Below are positions 46,210 through 56,977 of a stretch of DNA of 64,000 bases, one piece after another. Position 1 is the first letter of the stretch; each line of letters starts with the position of its first letter. Source of the DNA: Paracyclopina nana (taxonomy: Eukaryota; Arthropoda; Copepoda; Cyclopoida; Cyclopettidae); NCBI GenBank assembly GCA_019096065.1, contig JAGUCH010000003.1, forward strand, positions 9,796,001-9,860,000. Reading direction: 5' to 3'. The notes under the pieces are model-generated. The model was not told the origin of the DNA. It saw only the letters and a list, made by a program, of their open reading frames with translations, and searched no databases. The translations under genes and the position numbers were made by a program.

Positions 46210-46861
46210 GGCAAAATACTTTTGTTTTGCCTTACGTAATACGACGACCAACTGCTCACACCTTCTCAATGAAAAAAAAGAAAATCATCAACATCAGAAT
46301 CAAAAGAACACACAATTTTCCTCTAGCACAAAAAGGGAACTCTCAAAAATAAGAATAATCATTATTATGATGCGAAATAATGCGAAACTAGTATTCAAGC
46401 TCCTTTCTTTTGAACATCGTTACAATACTACTATTGTGTGCTTGAAATTCAGATGATCGCTACTCACTACAACTGCAAATGAGGAGATTTGTTCAACTGA
46501 TTTCCCCCCCTTGATGACTGTGTTGAGGGGGCGAAAGTGCAGGCAAAATACAGGAAATACTTCTTCTCTACTGAAAATACACACCATTTATTATATTGGT
46601 TGTAAGCTACTTCTACTCTCGAATAACTATTATGTATCTCGATACGCTGCTACACTGTGTTTTTGTCACTTTTGTTTTGTTGACTCAATATATGTTATAT
46701 CTGACCTGATGAAATGTTGAAATCCTTACAAAATACAGTTATTGACCCCTAATACGTAATCCATCGATAACTTCATTTTTGATGTATCTTACAATTTTTT
46801 CGAGGAACATTTTTGTCAATACAAATTGCACGTAAATGAGAAGGGATTGCAATCATTTGGC

Positions 46862-46922
46862 TTTATTTTCAGTTTGCAAACGTGAAATCAATCTCAAATG
46901 TATTTTGTATCTTACGCATAAA
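46862..46922 (+). repeat. Hairpin-headed repeat, short copy at the 3' end of the LRR-like gene
   Basis: Palindrome TTTTCAGTTTGCAAACGTGA and the GTATCTTACG landmark are present; the middle is shortened. It lies between the convergent exchanger and LRR-like genes. Confidence 0.5.
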
Positions 46923-46924
46923 AG

Positions 46925-48015
46925 TTATTTTGCTAGTTGGTAAGCCAATTGAAGGATCAACACACATAGCATGGAGGCAAATTTTGGCATTCCGGAAGAT
47001 GATTCAGGCTCTGCTTCATCATTGATGCTGCAATATTCATCACATTTCACTTCATTGGAATTGGCTTCAGTGAAGCATTCGCAATGTGGATTGCTGGCAA
47101 AATACAGCTGCTCAGCAAACAGCTTTTTTCCTTTATTGGCATTGCGGAAGCAAGCAATTCGGTCAACTCCTTCAATGGTGACATTTCTCAGAGTCAATGA
47201 CTTCAGGTTATACAATCTCTCCAGAATCAAGCTTCCATGAGGAGAATCCACTTTTATGAAACTATTTTCAATAAGGATCTGCATGCAAATACAGTATTAC
47301 ATGTAGTACTATGAAAATACATAAAAGAGTAGCTTACTTCAACGCTATTAGGGATTTGGTCAAGTGGAACCAAAGGGACTGCCAAGTCATTATTTCCACA
47401 GTCTTGATTACCAAGAAAGCCGTAAATGATGGCATTTCTAAGGATGACCTTCTCAAAGGCTGGCAACTTCATTTTGGTTTCCAGAAAGAGGCACAAGCTT
47501 GGAATGGCTTTGGGTCCAGATGCCTTTAAGAGCTTCAGCTGAGGCCCAGAAATGCTACTAATTGAATACAACTCTGCTGAAGTGATATCAACCTCTTCGA
47601 TGTTTTCAGACAGAGTGAAAGCAACATTGAAACTTGGATTAAATCCTGGAACCACCGCATTGAAAACCTAAAACAAAGTTGCAGATATTTTTTACACCTG
47701 TACACAAATTCAGTTTTGGACACTGATGGCAAAATCAAAAGATCACAATCAATTATCATTCACAAGTGATTTGACGTAAAATTATTGATGTGTCTTAAAA
47801 TTGTAGCAAGTAGCAAAAATTAAAATGTTGAACAATTTTATTTTTGCCAATGAAAGTGAATACAAATGAGTATTAGGTACCTTTTTGGCTTCAATGGCAT
47901 TAAATATGGCCTTGTTATTGAAGCAAGACCAGAGCCTTGGAACTGAAGAGCACAAGTTTTGGCCCTGGGCAGCCTTTATCAAAAATGCTAAAAAAAGCAA
48001 AAATGCCTTCATCAT
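46925..48015 (-). CDS. Small secreted, probably GPI-anchored, leucine-rich-repeat-like protein (272 aa)
   Basis: Three exons on the minus strand: 48015-47881 (donor AAG|GTACCT), 47667-47338 (acceptor TTTGTTTTAG, donor GAA|GTAAGC) and 47278-46925 (acceptor TTGCATGCAG). All joins are phase 0, giving 45+110+117 residues. The start ATG at 48015 gives a clear signal peptide (MMKAFLLFLAFLIKAAQG). The body has LRR-like segments (LERLYNLKSLTLRNVTIEGV) and a cysteine cluster NPHCECF...KCDEYC reminiscent of an LRR C-terminal cap. The C-terminus is SSSG, then a hydrophobic tail without following charge beyond a lysine, typical of a GPI signal. Such proteins act at the cell surface or in secretions; the exact role is unknown. 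It is convergent with the exchanger gene, whose 3' UTR ends just beside it. Confidence 0.8.
47709..47815 (+). repeat. Hairpin-headed repeat in the first intron of the LRR-like gene
   Basis: TTCAGTTTTGGACACTGA head, CAATCAATTATCATT body and TGATGTGTCTTAAAATTG; diverged but in the family order. Confidence 0.55.
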
Positions 48016-48336
48016 TTGGCTTTACAAGTAAGACTGATATGTATTTCCGGAATCAAGGACTCTTATCGCAAAACTTTACGTATTCTGCATGTTTTCCCCT
48101 AAATTAATCACATAAAAAACTATACATTGCATTATTTATAAAAGCACATCTAGTTTTTCTCAAGTCGGAAAAATTGTTTATTTTCTCACCCAACCTTTTC
48201 CATTTTTTAAAAACGAAATATATGCTCGCATGACGTTACAGTGCCAATTTGAGCCAAATTTGAGATTTCAAATATTGAACTTCAGATACTGAAAACTCCA
48301 ATGACAATTGATAAAATGTTCGATTATCAAGTTGGT

Positions 48337-48629
48337 GGCTTAGTCTCTTCTGGAGATTTCATAGTGGCATTGCCACGGTCATTATCGATTCTTATGTAGC
48401 TCCATCGCAACCTACTCAGTACATAAGAAACGATAATGGCTCATTATCTTCCGCGTCTTTGATCGTGACTTGGTTACGGTTGTTATCGCTTCTTATTTAC
48501 TGACATCGCAACCTCGTCAGTAAATAAGAACCGATAACAACCGCAACCATGCTACGATCAAAGACGCGGAAGATAATGAGCCAATGACCGTGGCTGGGTC
48601 ACTATGAAATCTCCAGAAGAGACTAAGCC
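48337..48629. mobile_element. Fold-back element with branched palindromes
   Basis: A 293-bp structure. Outer arms GGCTTAGTCTCTTCTGGAGA (48337-) and its complement end at 48629. Inside are arms GCCACGGTCATT (48372-48383) and its complement (48583-48594), and a 28-bp pair (48438-48465 with 48555-48582). Two loops, 48381-48437 and 48477-48543, are each hairpins and resemble one another. A GGT flanks both ends. Confidence 0.9.
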
Positions 48630-48957
48630 GGTATTGACGTTACCTAGGAGAAAATATTGATAAAATTAGGAACAATTTAGAAAAAACCCGATTTTCTCTC
48701 TTTCGCAAACAAGTCAAAAAAGGCTTTGAAATATATTATGATGAAAATATTTATCCTGCTCATGTATTTAGGAAATTGAAATATGCACTTTTTTCAAGAA
48801 AAGTATCTCTTACGAGTTTATCTTTACGCTTAGTTCCATTTTTAATGGTCAGAGCAGCAAGAATTCCCAGGGTTAAAATATGTGCATTTAAAATAGTGTG
48901 AGATTGCTGTTGTTGTAGTAAAAATGTGTCTACACACAATCTAAGCTCCCAATCGGT

Positions 48958-49089
48958 CCACAGTGGACTATTTCGAATCTGCGGGCGCGCATACTTCAAT
49001 GAATAGTTTTTAAGAAAAACAATATGGGTTTCTTCTCAAGTTTGGATAATTAGTATGCGCGTTCAAGCTGGCCAGATAATCCACTGTGG
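48958..49089. mobile_element. CCACAGTGG-ended MITE, copy 1
   Basis: Left end CCACAGTGGACTATTTCG and right end ATAATCCACTGTGG, with matching inner GCGCGCATACT boxes. The 8-bp sequence CTAAGCTC occurs on both sides (48941-48948 and 49094-49101) but at unequal distances from the ends. Confidence 0.7.
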
Positions 49090-49101
49090 CAGCCTAAGCT
49101 C

Positions 49102-49944
49102 TCATCAGGCCTCAATTTTGGGTATGATAAATACGAAATATCGATCCAGATTTTCAAAAAGACGGAAGCTCACACCATGATAAATCTAACATGGCCGCGA
49201 TTATATCTGCATTTTTGAATCGAGTGACCGGGCAGAATTTCGATCTGTTTCATATAATAATGCTATTTTTGAGGAATTAACTTTCTTGACAACAACAAAG
49301 CAACAATCGTTGGTTTTGACATTTGAAACAATTGACAACAATTGACTTCCTATTGGCATTTGGCAGAAATCAAAATGCAAATCAACAAGACTGAGAAAAT
49401 CAAGGCCAGATCACTTGATGGGTGAATTTTCCCATAGTGCTGAAAAACGCCCATTTTTGGTCCCATCAGAAGGAAAACAATCTGGTGCGCTAAATGACAA
49501 GGTCAAAAATCTGCCATTAGCAAGCCATTATTTACAGATCATTTATTCAGCTCACAAATCAGCTGTTGGTTTAGTTGCCTGCTCAGTAGGAAAAAAACTG
49601 AGAGAAGGTGAACACGCCCAACAAGCAAAAGTGCCAAATGCTAGCAATAAAGCTTGATATTGCGTTACAGAGTGCCCAGATGACATTTTATGAGGCAATC
49701 AAAACGCCCAAGCGTTGCTAAAAAAACCTCTTCAAAACGATTCCTGGTCATCCATCAACCTGGGGTCGTAATGTGGGAAATTCAAACTTTATGTGGTGGC
49801 ACACATCAATCAACATTTTTTAACCTTTGTGAGCAAATTAGTCTAATTCAGCTCAACTGAACAAGGAAAAAAAAGCTGACATTTAAACGATGTTCATATG
49901 GAAAAGCTTTAACGTCAAGCAACTCTTAACTTTAGTTCTATAAT
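49102..49944. other. Noncoding interval
   Basis: No exon, RNA gene or clear repeat is seen here. Confidence 0.4.
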
Positions 49945-50320
49945 TCAGTATTGAGCACTGAAACTAAGGCCCTGTTCACCTGCATTATTATCAGCAAAAT
50001 AACGCGCGATATTATGATGAAATTTGCAAATATCTGGTATTAGTAAAATCATTTTTCAGATTTTGACTTCGGAATCGGTCTATTGGTACCAAAAGCCATC
50101 CTACACCAATATAAAATTTCTCAGTTTCTCAGTATTTCTCTCCAATATTTTGCCGAAATAACGGCCATAATAAGCAGGTGAACAGGGCCTAAATTGGAAA
50201 GTTGGCACTGGCATCTCATATTAATTTTATTTCCTTCAAAAATGTTAGTTTTATTAAAAAAAGGTCACTTGCGACAAAGAGCAAAAATATCATCAATTAT
50301 GAAAAAAATTGGTTAATAAA
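49945..50320 (+). repeat. Hairpin-headed repeat split by a Harbinger MITE
   Basis: Head TTCAGTATTGAGCACTGAAA at 49945-49964. The body resumes at 50190 with AAATTGGAAAG and CATCTCAT. Confidence 0.65.
49968..50189. mobile_element. PIF/Harbinger-type MITE, copy 3
   Basis: 222 bp, ends GGCCCTGTTCACCTGC and GCAGGTGAACAGGGCC, with an exact TAA duplication (49965-49967 and 50190-50192). It is the best preserved of the three copies and is inserted within a hairpin-headed repeat. Confidence 0.9.
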
Positions 50321-52300
50321 AGCTGCAAAAAAGGTACACTAATTTTTTTTACAGTTTTATCTTTTTAGGCATGTGTGTGAAAACATGCTTTTTTACGTTT
50401 TACTGATTTGCTAACCCGGCTAAACTCATGACGTTTTGTGAGAAAAATGGTTGTAGGCTAGGACATTGCGTTTTTATTGCATGCTCCCAAAATAATAGTA
50501 ATGATCCAGTTGCACAAGGACAAAATGGATCACCATTGATCATGTTGTTTTGGCTAATTAGCATTATGCTTGACCCTGAAAAGAACCAGATGCATTTGTC
50601 TGCTGCCCACCTTGAACGCTGAAAAAAACCGTTTGCAGTTATCATCAGCTGTTGCCTGGTTATTTTGGTCATCTCACATCACTCAGCAAAACAACAACAA
50701 AGGAACGAGATTTTCATTATACGACTTTTCTCAGCTGATAAAAAAACCTCGAATTGAGATGATTGTGGGCGAAAAACAAATACATCAGGAAGTTGGTCAG
50801 CAGCATTGAATGTCTGCATTTTTTCACCCCAAAAACAGAAGAATATTCACTTTTGACCATATAAGCAGAATAACAATTTATTTAGTGAGTATTAAATCTG
50901 AACAAGGAAATGGAATGCAATAGATAATTTTTTGGGAGCAACATTTCTTCAAGTGCATAATGCCATAAATACACACTTTGCATAAACCAGTAATTGCAAT
51001 ACAAGGCGTAACTCCTTTGGCAAAAAATATAGTGCTAATGGCAAAAAGTGCGTACATAGCTGAGAATTTGCAGTGGATTTGGTGCGAACTTCTTTTGGTC
51101 AAAAAGTGAGGAAGATTGATACCAAAATGGATGAGTTTGCTGCCATGCTTGTCGGTTGTCACAACAATGGAATTGAGTCTTCACATTCACCATGCATGCC
51201 AAAAACATGGAAGAAGAAGATAGCAAGAATTGCATGCTATGTACTGTTTTTGTTGCACTGTAGTCTAAGGTCAGGTCAGGAATGCAGCAATTTCAAGAAT
51301 CAACAACATCCACACAAACTTTGCAGAGTGGAGCTCAGATTGGCTTCTTCTGCCACTGATACACAGAAATAATGCAGGAAAGGCTTCAATCTGCTGCTAC
51401 ACCGTAAAAAAACATAAAATATAGGAAGCACCTTTCAATCAGCCAATTTTAGCACACCAACTGATTTTTGAAATGTGTCTATTTTAAAATTGAAAATGAA
51501 CTTTTAAAAATCTGCACAATTATATAGAACAAATTGAACTTAACAATTATTTGCTTGAGGGATGTTTTCAAATTGCAATTTGTGTTTAGAAACAAATGGT
51601 GTTGCAATGAGAACCAAAAAGAAACTTTTCATTTTTAGCTCAGTCCTCAGCACTGAAAGAAATAAGTATTATGTTACGTCAATATTAGCTGTGATTGCGT
51701 TGAAAAACTTCCAATTTCCTAATTTAATGAGGTTTACTATGTCACATGAAAAAAAGGACCCCAGGTCGGGCCATTAATTATTTTCCAAGCAAAAGGGAAC
51801 TGGAAAAGCGATTTTGACACCAAATAAATACGAAAAGTTGACTTATGTTTCCAATTAACAACAACTGTCGCGAGGAGCAATTAATTTTGAAAAAAGGACG
51901 CATTTGTTATTGAGGTTTTCATCAGAGATTCTAAATTGGCTGTTTTAGACGAAAATTGCTAAGGCCCTTTTGAAAATGTCAATAGCATTGAACCTTTTAA
52001 AAAGTCGATAGCTTAGATTGCCTACATAATGAGATGTTTGCCAGAAATCTCATTTTCCTTTAACTCAAAACTTGGAAAAGTTTAGCAGAGTTGCCTTTTT
52101 ATATTTTGACATTTTGTAAGATATCAACAGAAATTCCTTTTTTGGTTTTTAGCAAAAAATTAGGCTAATTTTAAATAAAATAAACCCTTTTTTGTTGCCT
52201 AGTGGATTATTTCGCTTGAAATCTAGAGCAGAAAGTGGACGTTTCCTATTTTGGCGTTTTTCGCAACTTTTCAGAGTTTTATTTATTTACGGAGATGAAA
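50321..52300. other. Interval without supported gene
   Basis: Open frames up to about 99 codons on both strands overlap one another (50400-51370) and none has a recognisable domain. A diverged hairpin head (CTCAGTCCTCAGCACTGAA) lies near 51639. Confidence 0.4.
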
Positions 52301-52319
52301 AAAGCCAAATTAGTAACGA

Positions 52320-52476
52320 CTGCCGAGCTCGCCGTGCTTCGAATCTCAGCTCTCGCTGAGAAACGCTGAGTTCAAGACGAAACTTGAATTTGTTGTGATT
52401 TTGCTTTTTGGCACGCGAGGAAATTAACGGAAAATTCGCCAATCGAGAAAAATTCGAGAATTTCGGGAAACTTGAG
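52320..52476 (+). other. Candidate 5' untranslated first exon of the downstream plus-strand gene
   Basis: A CpG-richer patch ends at a strong donor CTTGAG|GTAAGT (52477). It has no long frame. The next supported plus-strand exon is at 55752, so this may be its first exon with a 3.3 kb intron; a middle exon ending at 55085 (ATCAG|GTAAGA) is possible. Confidence 0.35.
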
Positions 52477-55400
52477 GTAAGTCGACATTTAATTAATTTT
52501 GCCGGATGCTCGAGATTTTCGCCGATTTGCCAATAGGCATTTTGCCGTCAATTGCAGCAAATATGAACACGAAAATTGGTTTCCATCGAATTGGTCTTTC
52601 TTTTTCCTGAAAGGCTTTTTCTGAAAAGCTTCGATTTCTTATTAATTTTGCGGTGCACAATGGAAGAAAGGCTTTACTTTTCTTAGATTTTTCAACAATT
52701 GCTTCGAAATTGAACGATTTTTAGAGTACAAGTTACATAATTCAGCTTCATTTGACTCAAGAGAAACATGTCGATGCTTGTCAAAAGAATTGTCATATCA
52801 AAATAGAAATGCAAAATTCTCAATAAGGAAAAGAATCATAACAAAATGGAGGACCGTAAAAATCCACAATGGAATACTTAATGAAATATTCCCATAGTTA
52901 AAAAAAGAACAGTTTAAAAACGTGTTTGTTTTTTCGAAAGCCAAAAAAGTTCATTTTTTAAAGATTAAGTAAAATGCGCGTTTAAATGAGCTCAATAATC
53001 CACTGTGGCATAAGTGGGGGTAAAACTCGTGATTCTTGATTTATTGCCCCACTTTTTGGCCGTTTCCTTCAGCTTCAATCTAAAATCCATAATAGTCACG
53101 ATTATCAGGCTTGTCCAGCCAACAAAGTCAATGATGATGTATTCATTATTTGCCCATTTAATGAAAGTTCAGGGCCAAGCCCGAGCTCATTAATCACAAC
53201 AAATGAGATCAATGAATTAGCACGTATTTTTTTCATTACTTCTCACCTATAATTGCAGTAATTTGTCCGTTGAGCACGGTGAGTTATTTAGCTGTTTTCA
53301 AGCACTCTTGGCATTTTATATATATGAATAATATAGAATATGTCAAGCTATTTTTAGCAATTTATCCAAGTGGAATCAAAAGGGTCAACCAAATTGATAT
53401 CAGGCAGCCTTGCGAAAATAGCAGCTTTATTGTGTGAAATTTTGCAATATAAGTAGCATTTTTGATTATTCTTCACGGTTTACCGCAAATTGCAAAAATA
53501 TGCCAGCCATCCTTGTCCCCTTTTGGCATTTTTAGCCTTTTTGGCTTGCAAGCACTCTTCTTGTCACAATAATTCTCACGTGGGCTGATGTTTTGATGTT
53601 CCTCGTGCTGTTGTCAAATTTGCTCAAGATGATTTTTTATTTGTAGTGGCCTTAAACTTTTACAATATCCTAATATCAGTAACTATCTTATTACCATTTA
53701 TGTTACCACAGTGGCTGATATTTTGAGCGCAAAGAAACCTAATTTAAATTAATTTTTCATGGCTAAAAATACACTCTAACGCGATTGTTCTTCAAAGGTT
53801 GAAAGTTGACTCTCATTTGATTTTTTCCATAACTGCGCGTTACTTAGGTGGAATAATCCACTGTGCAATGGTGTGGTGGGATATCTTCATCTCTTCAAAA
53901 TGCATTATTATTGCCTCTGGTATGGAATGAAAAAAGCTTGAAATAACCACCTTGGTTTTCATAAAGGTCAATATTGGAACAAAAAGGGGATATGCTTCAG
54001 GCCACACTCGTAAATAGCGTGAAAATTGATTAAAAACGAAGCAGCGCTCTTTACTTTGTACATTACCGTCCTCGTCAATTGTTTTTCGTGTTCCATTGAA
54101 AAAATAAAATGAGGCTTAAATTATTTACTATTACCTTTTCCCTCTCTTTTTCGCAATCCTTCAATTGACTAACTAACATGCAAGGTCAGAAGGTAATTTT
54201 TTACCAGAAAAAAATAAAAGAAGCCTCAAGTGTTTTTTTGTCTTGCTCATTCGTTATTTTTGGCCACGAGGGACATGAGGAGACCTCACTTTGAAATTGG
54301 AAGGAACTGGAGCAATTTATTTTATCTTTCATTCATAGCTGAGAAACTGGTTAAGGTGCGTTTTTACCTGTTAAGCCTCTAATTAAGCCAAAAGACCGCA
54401 AAGTGAATCATTCATCAATTAAGCAAGTGTCATAATATTTCAACGGTTCAATTACAGCAGCCAAGTCTGGTTCAGCCAAGCATGACACTAAAAAAATTTC
54501 TGCTTTTCATTTTCAGTTATTCTCCAGGATCTGCATAATAATGAGGAGATCATATTGAGAGTCATATAATACTGCTACCTCCATCGTTCGCTCAAATTTT
54601 CGCCCCCAAGGCCATGATGATGGTGGTTGTCGTTTTTGGCCTGGAAATTCTGTCAAACCGTTTTAAAAAGTCGACTTTGAGACCTCCAGCATTGCCTCAA
54701 CTTCACAGTATGTACAAGTGCATATATGTCACATTTGAGCCTGTTAATGAGTGTCAACCTTTACTTTGAGCAGGTTTTCCTGGCGCGCGTCTCCAAGATC
54801 CGTGGGAGATTTCAACGCTAGCACAAAAGGATAAAACATGAAATGTAATACATAAGTAAGGAAAATGGCTGTAGTTAAAACAATATTTTGAGTTGGATTG
54901 CTCTAGGAACAAAATGTCAATTTGTGGAAGACGTTGATGATGATGATGATCTTCAACTGAGTTCCATTCATGTCAAGGATTATTGGATCAAAAAGAATCC
55001 ATCTTCAATTTTCACCCTGACATCAAATGGAGGCAAACAGAGCCAGAAATGGATGATGAGAGTGCTGATGCAATTAAAAAGATCAGGTAAGAACTTTTTT
55101 TCCTGATAATTTCAACATCTAAATTTAGCAAGAAGTGTTCACATGGGCAAATATTTGTCAAGCAAAGATCATCTGAAAATGGCTTTATTGCCAACAATAA
55201 ACTTGGAACATTTTGCAATCAGCAGCAATTGAGTGAGTGAAGAAATTGCACAGCAATGAAAAAAGTCTTGATTCAATTTGCAACTTTAAAAAAATTGCAC
55301 TTTCCTCCTCGAGCCTCTCATATAATATGTAATATTGCTCATCATATTTCCTTATTGCTTAGCTGTATTTTATTTGACTTAAGATACAAATTTTCGTCTC

Positions 55401-55751
55401 TTTAACGTTCACAAAACAAAGCACGCATCAATGAGACTTGGCGTTCACCTCTCTCTTTCATTTTCAGTCTTCTAAACTGAATTTGAAGCCATGAGAAAGA
55501 TATTTCTTCGCATCGATATTTTCCTCAACTCGTGAATTTTGAATACGTATTTTGAATACAGGCCTTAAAAAGTATCTCAGGCCCACTTTGCCCATGTGTA
55601 TAGTGCATAGAAAGATCAAAGGAGAATCATGCACAGAGCACACATGTGCACACACACGTGCGCGCATGACGCGCTTCAGCGTTTTCGAAGCAACGTGAAC
55701 TCAGTTGTTAGTAACATACCAATGCGTCCAGAATACAGTGATCATTTTCAG
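52477..55751 (+). other. Presumed intron region with MITE remnants
   Basis: Contains the CCACAGTGG-type right end at 53000-53008 and a complete small copy at 53706-53866. Near 55016-55085 the frame DIKWRQTEPEMDDESADAIK reads like protein and ends at donor ATCAG|GTAAGA, but an upstream acceptor is unclear. Confidence 0.3.
53706..53866. mobile_element. CCACAGTGG-ended MITE, copy 2
   Basis: Left end CCACAGTGGCTGATATTTTG and right end GGAATAATCCACTGTG, about 160 bp, with inner GCGC boxes on both sides as in copy 1. Confidence 0.55.
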
Positions 55752-55798
55752 TGAGGTGACATTTTTCGTGGGACAAGTGTTGTTGCACTGCTTTCAAG

Positions 55799-56688
55799 AT
55801 GAATTTCATGACTTTGCAAAGGCCAACCTTTGAAGAGCTCGAAAGGAGACGTCAAGTTCGCGAACATTTGAGCCCTCAAAGATCCACCACTTTGCAGAGA
55901 AGAGAGTCCATGCTTTCCAGGGGGATCAATGCCATCATGAGGAGGCAGAGTTTCATGGGTGGTGGTTCGAAACCCAATTTGAAGAGGAATGACAGCTTCT
56001 TCATGCACAGCAGTCTGATGTCCAAAGATGAGCATGAGGCCATTACTGGCCCCATCTCCATGATGATGACTCCCAATGACGACAATTTGTTGCACTCAGT
56101 GGTCACAAACAGCAGCAACAATCGTCCCACTCGCTCCAATTTGGGCAGGGCCAAGTCGTTCAAATACCCAGAGAGAATATCACAAATCCCACCAGCTGAA
56201 ATCACCAGAATCCGGTCCAGGTCTCAGGTGCGGAGCCAATTCCAGCCGGCTCAGCAAGAGCTGCTCAGCAGCTCAGAGGACCCCATGTACACCTCTTCTG
56301 GGGGCTCTGGCGGCTCAGCAGCTGGCTCCTCTGGCAAGTCTCTCTTGAAGAGGAATCCCAGCTGGATTGGCAACAACAGGAACACCCTCAATCCTTTCTC
56401 TGATGATTTGGGCTACGGCCATGCTGCCAACTGGTTAAATCGAGAGATGTTTCACCAGCCTGCCAGGATGTTGCCCAGTAAACCAGCAACCAGTGTGATG
56501 CAAAGGCCCAGTCCAAGGGATTTGTCTGAGCCTCCGCCAGTGGCAAAAAGGAGGCTTCCACTGCCTGACATCTTCTATTATGGCGACCGTTGGAATGAAC
56601 AGGAATCCAGAAGAATGAATATTAACCAGCACGAAACACCTGAGCCACCTCCAGGCTCCATCGAGATCAACAACAACAGTAATAACAG
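55799..56688 (+). CDS. Unrecognised basic, serine-rich protein, first coding exon (296 codons, 3' partial)
   Basis: The exon probably starts at 55752 after acceptor TCATTTTCAG. An in-frame TGA at 55757 precedes ATG 55799, so that ATG is the start. The frame runs to donor AACAG|GTAAGA (56689). The protein has no signal peptide or membrane segment and is low-complexity and polar: it repeats basic-serine motifs (RRES, RRQSF, LKRNDSF, GRAKSF, LKRNPSW) of the kind phosphorylated by basophilic kinases and bound by 14-3-3 proteins, a Gly/Ser run, proline-rich stretches (SEPPPVAKRRLPLP, PEPPPG) and an Asn run at the end. I infer a cytoplasmic scaffold or regulatory protein but do not recognise the family. 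The downstream exons are not found before 64000, so the gene probably continues beyond the window or over a very long intron. Confidence 0.75.
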
Positions 56689-56787
56689 GTAAGACATTTT
56701 TTACAAGCTCATTTTTGAATTGATTTTATCGAGAAGCTGAGAAAATCTTGACGATGAGAAATGTTTATCTCTTTAGAGTAATTTCAG

Positions 56788-56977
56788 TTTGGGAAACTGA
56801 AATTATCTTTGAGTGGAAATGATGGAGTCTCATTAGAAGATGCTTTGTTTTGAAAACATCGATATGCCCAAAAAAACCTGCTTTTGGCGAGAAAATGCAA
56901 AAAGTCGTCAAAACTCAAAAGTGTTTTTTCTGGCTTGTGAAGTGATTGAAAGTAGATGAAGAGCTCATTACTTTGTG
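56788..56977 (+). repeat. Hairpin-headed repeat family, copy
   Basis: Head TTTCAGTTTGGGAAACTGAA, then GATGGAGTCTCATT, and terminus TAGATGAAGAGCTCATTA; about 190 bp, in the intron after 56688. Confidence 0.7.

Noticed and set aside
55016-55085. A protein-like stretch ending at a good donor, as a coding exon joined to 55752
   Set aside because: No clear upstream acceptor, and joining it to 55752 leads to a stop after about 26 residues in a frame different from the main ORF; kept only as a possible 5' exon.
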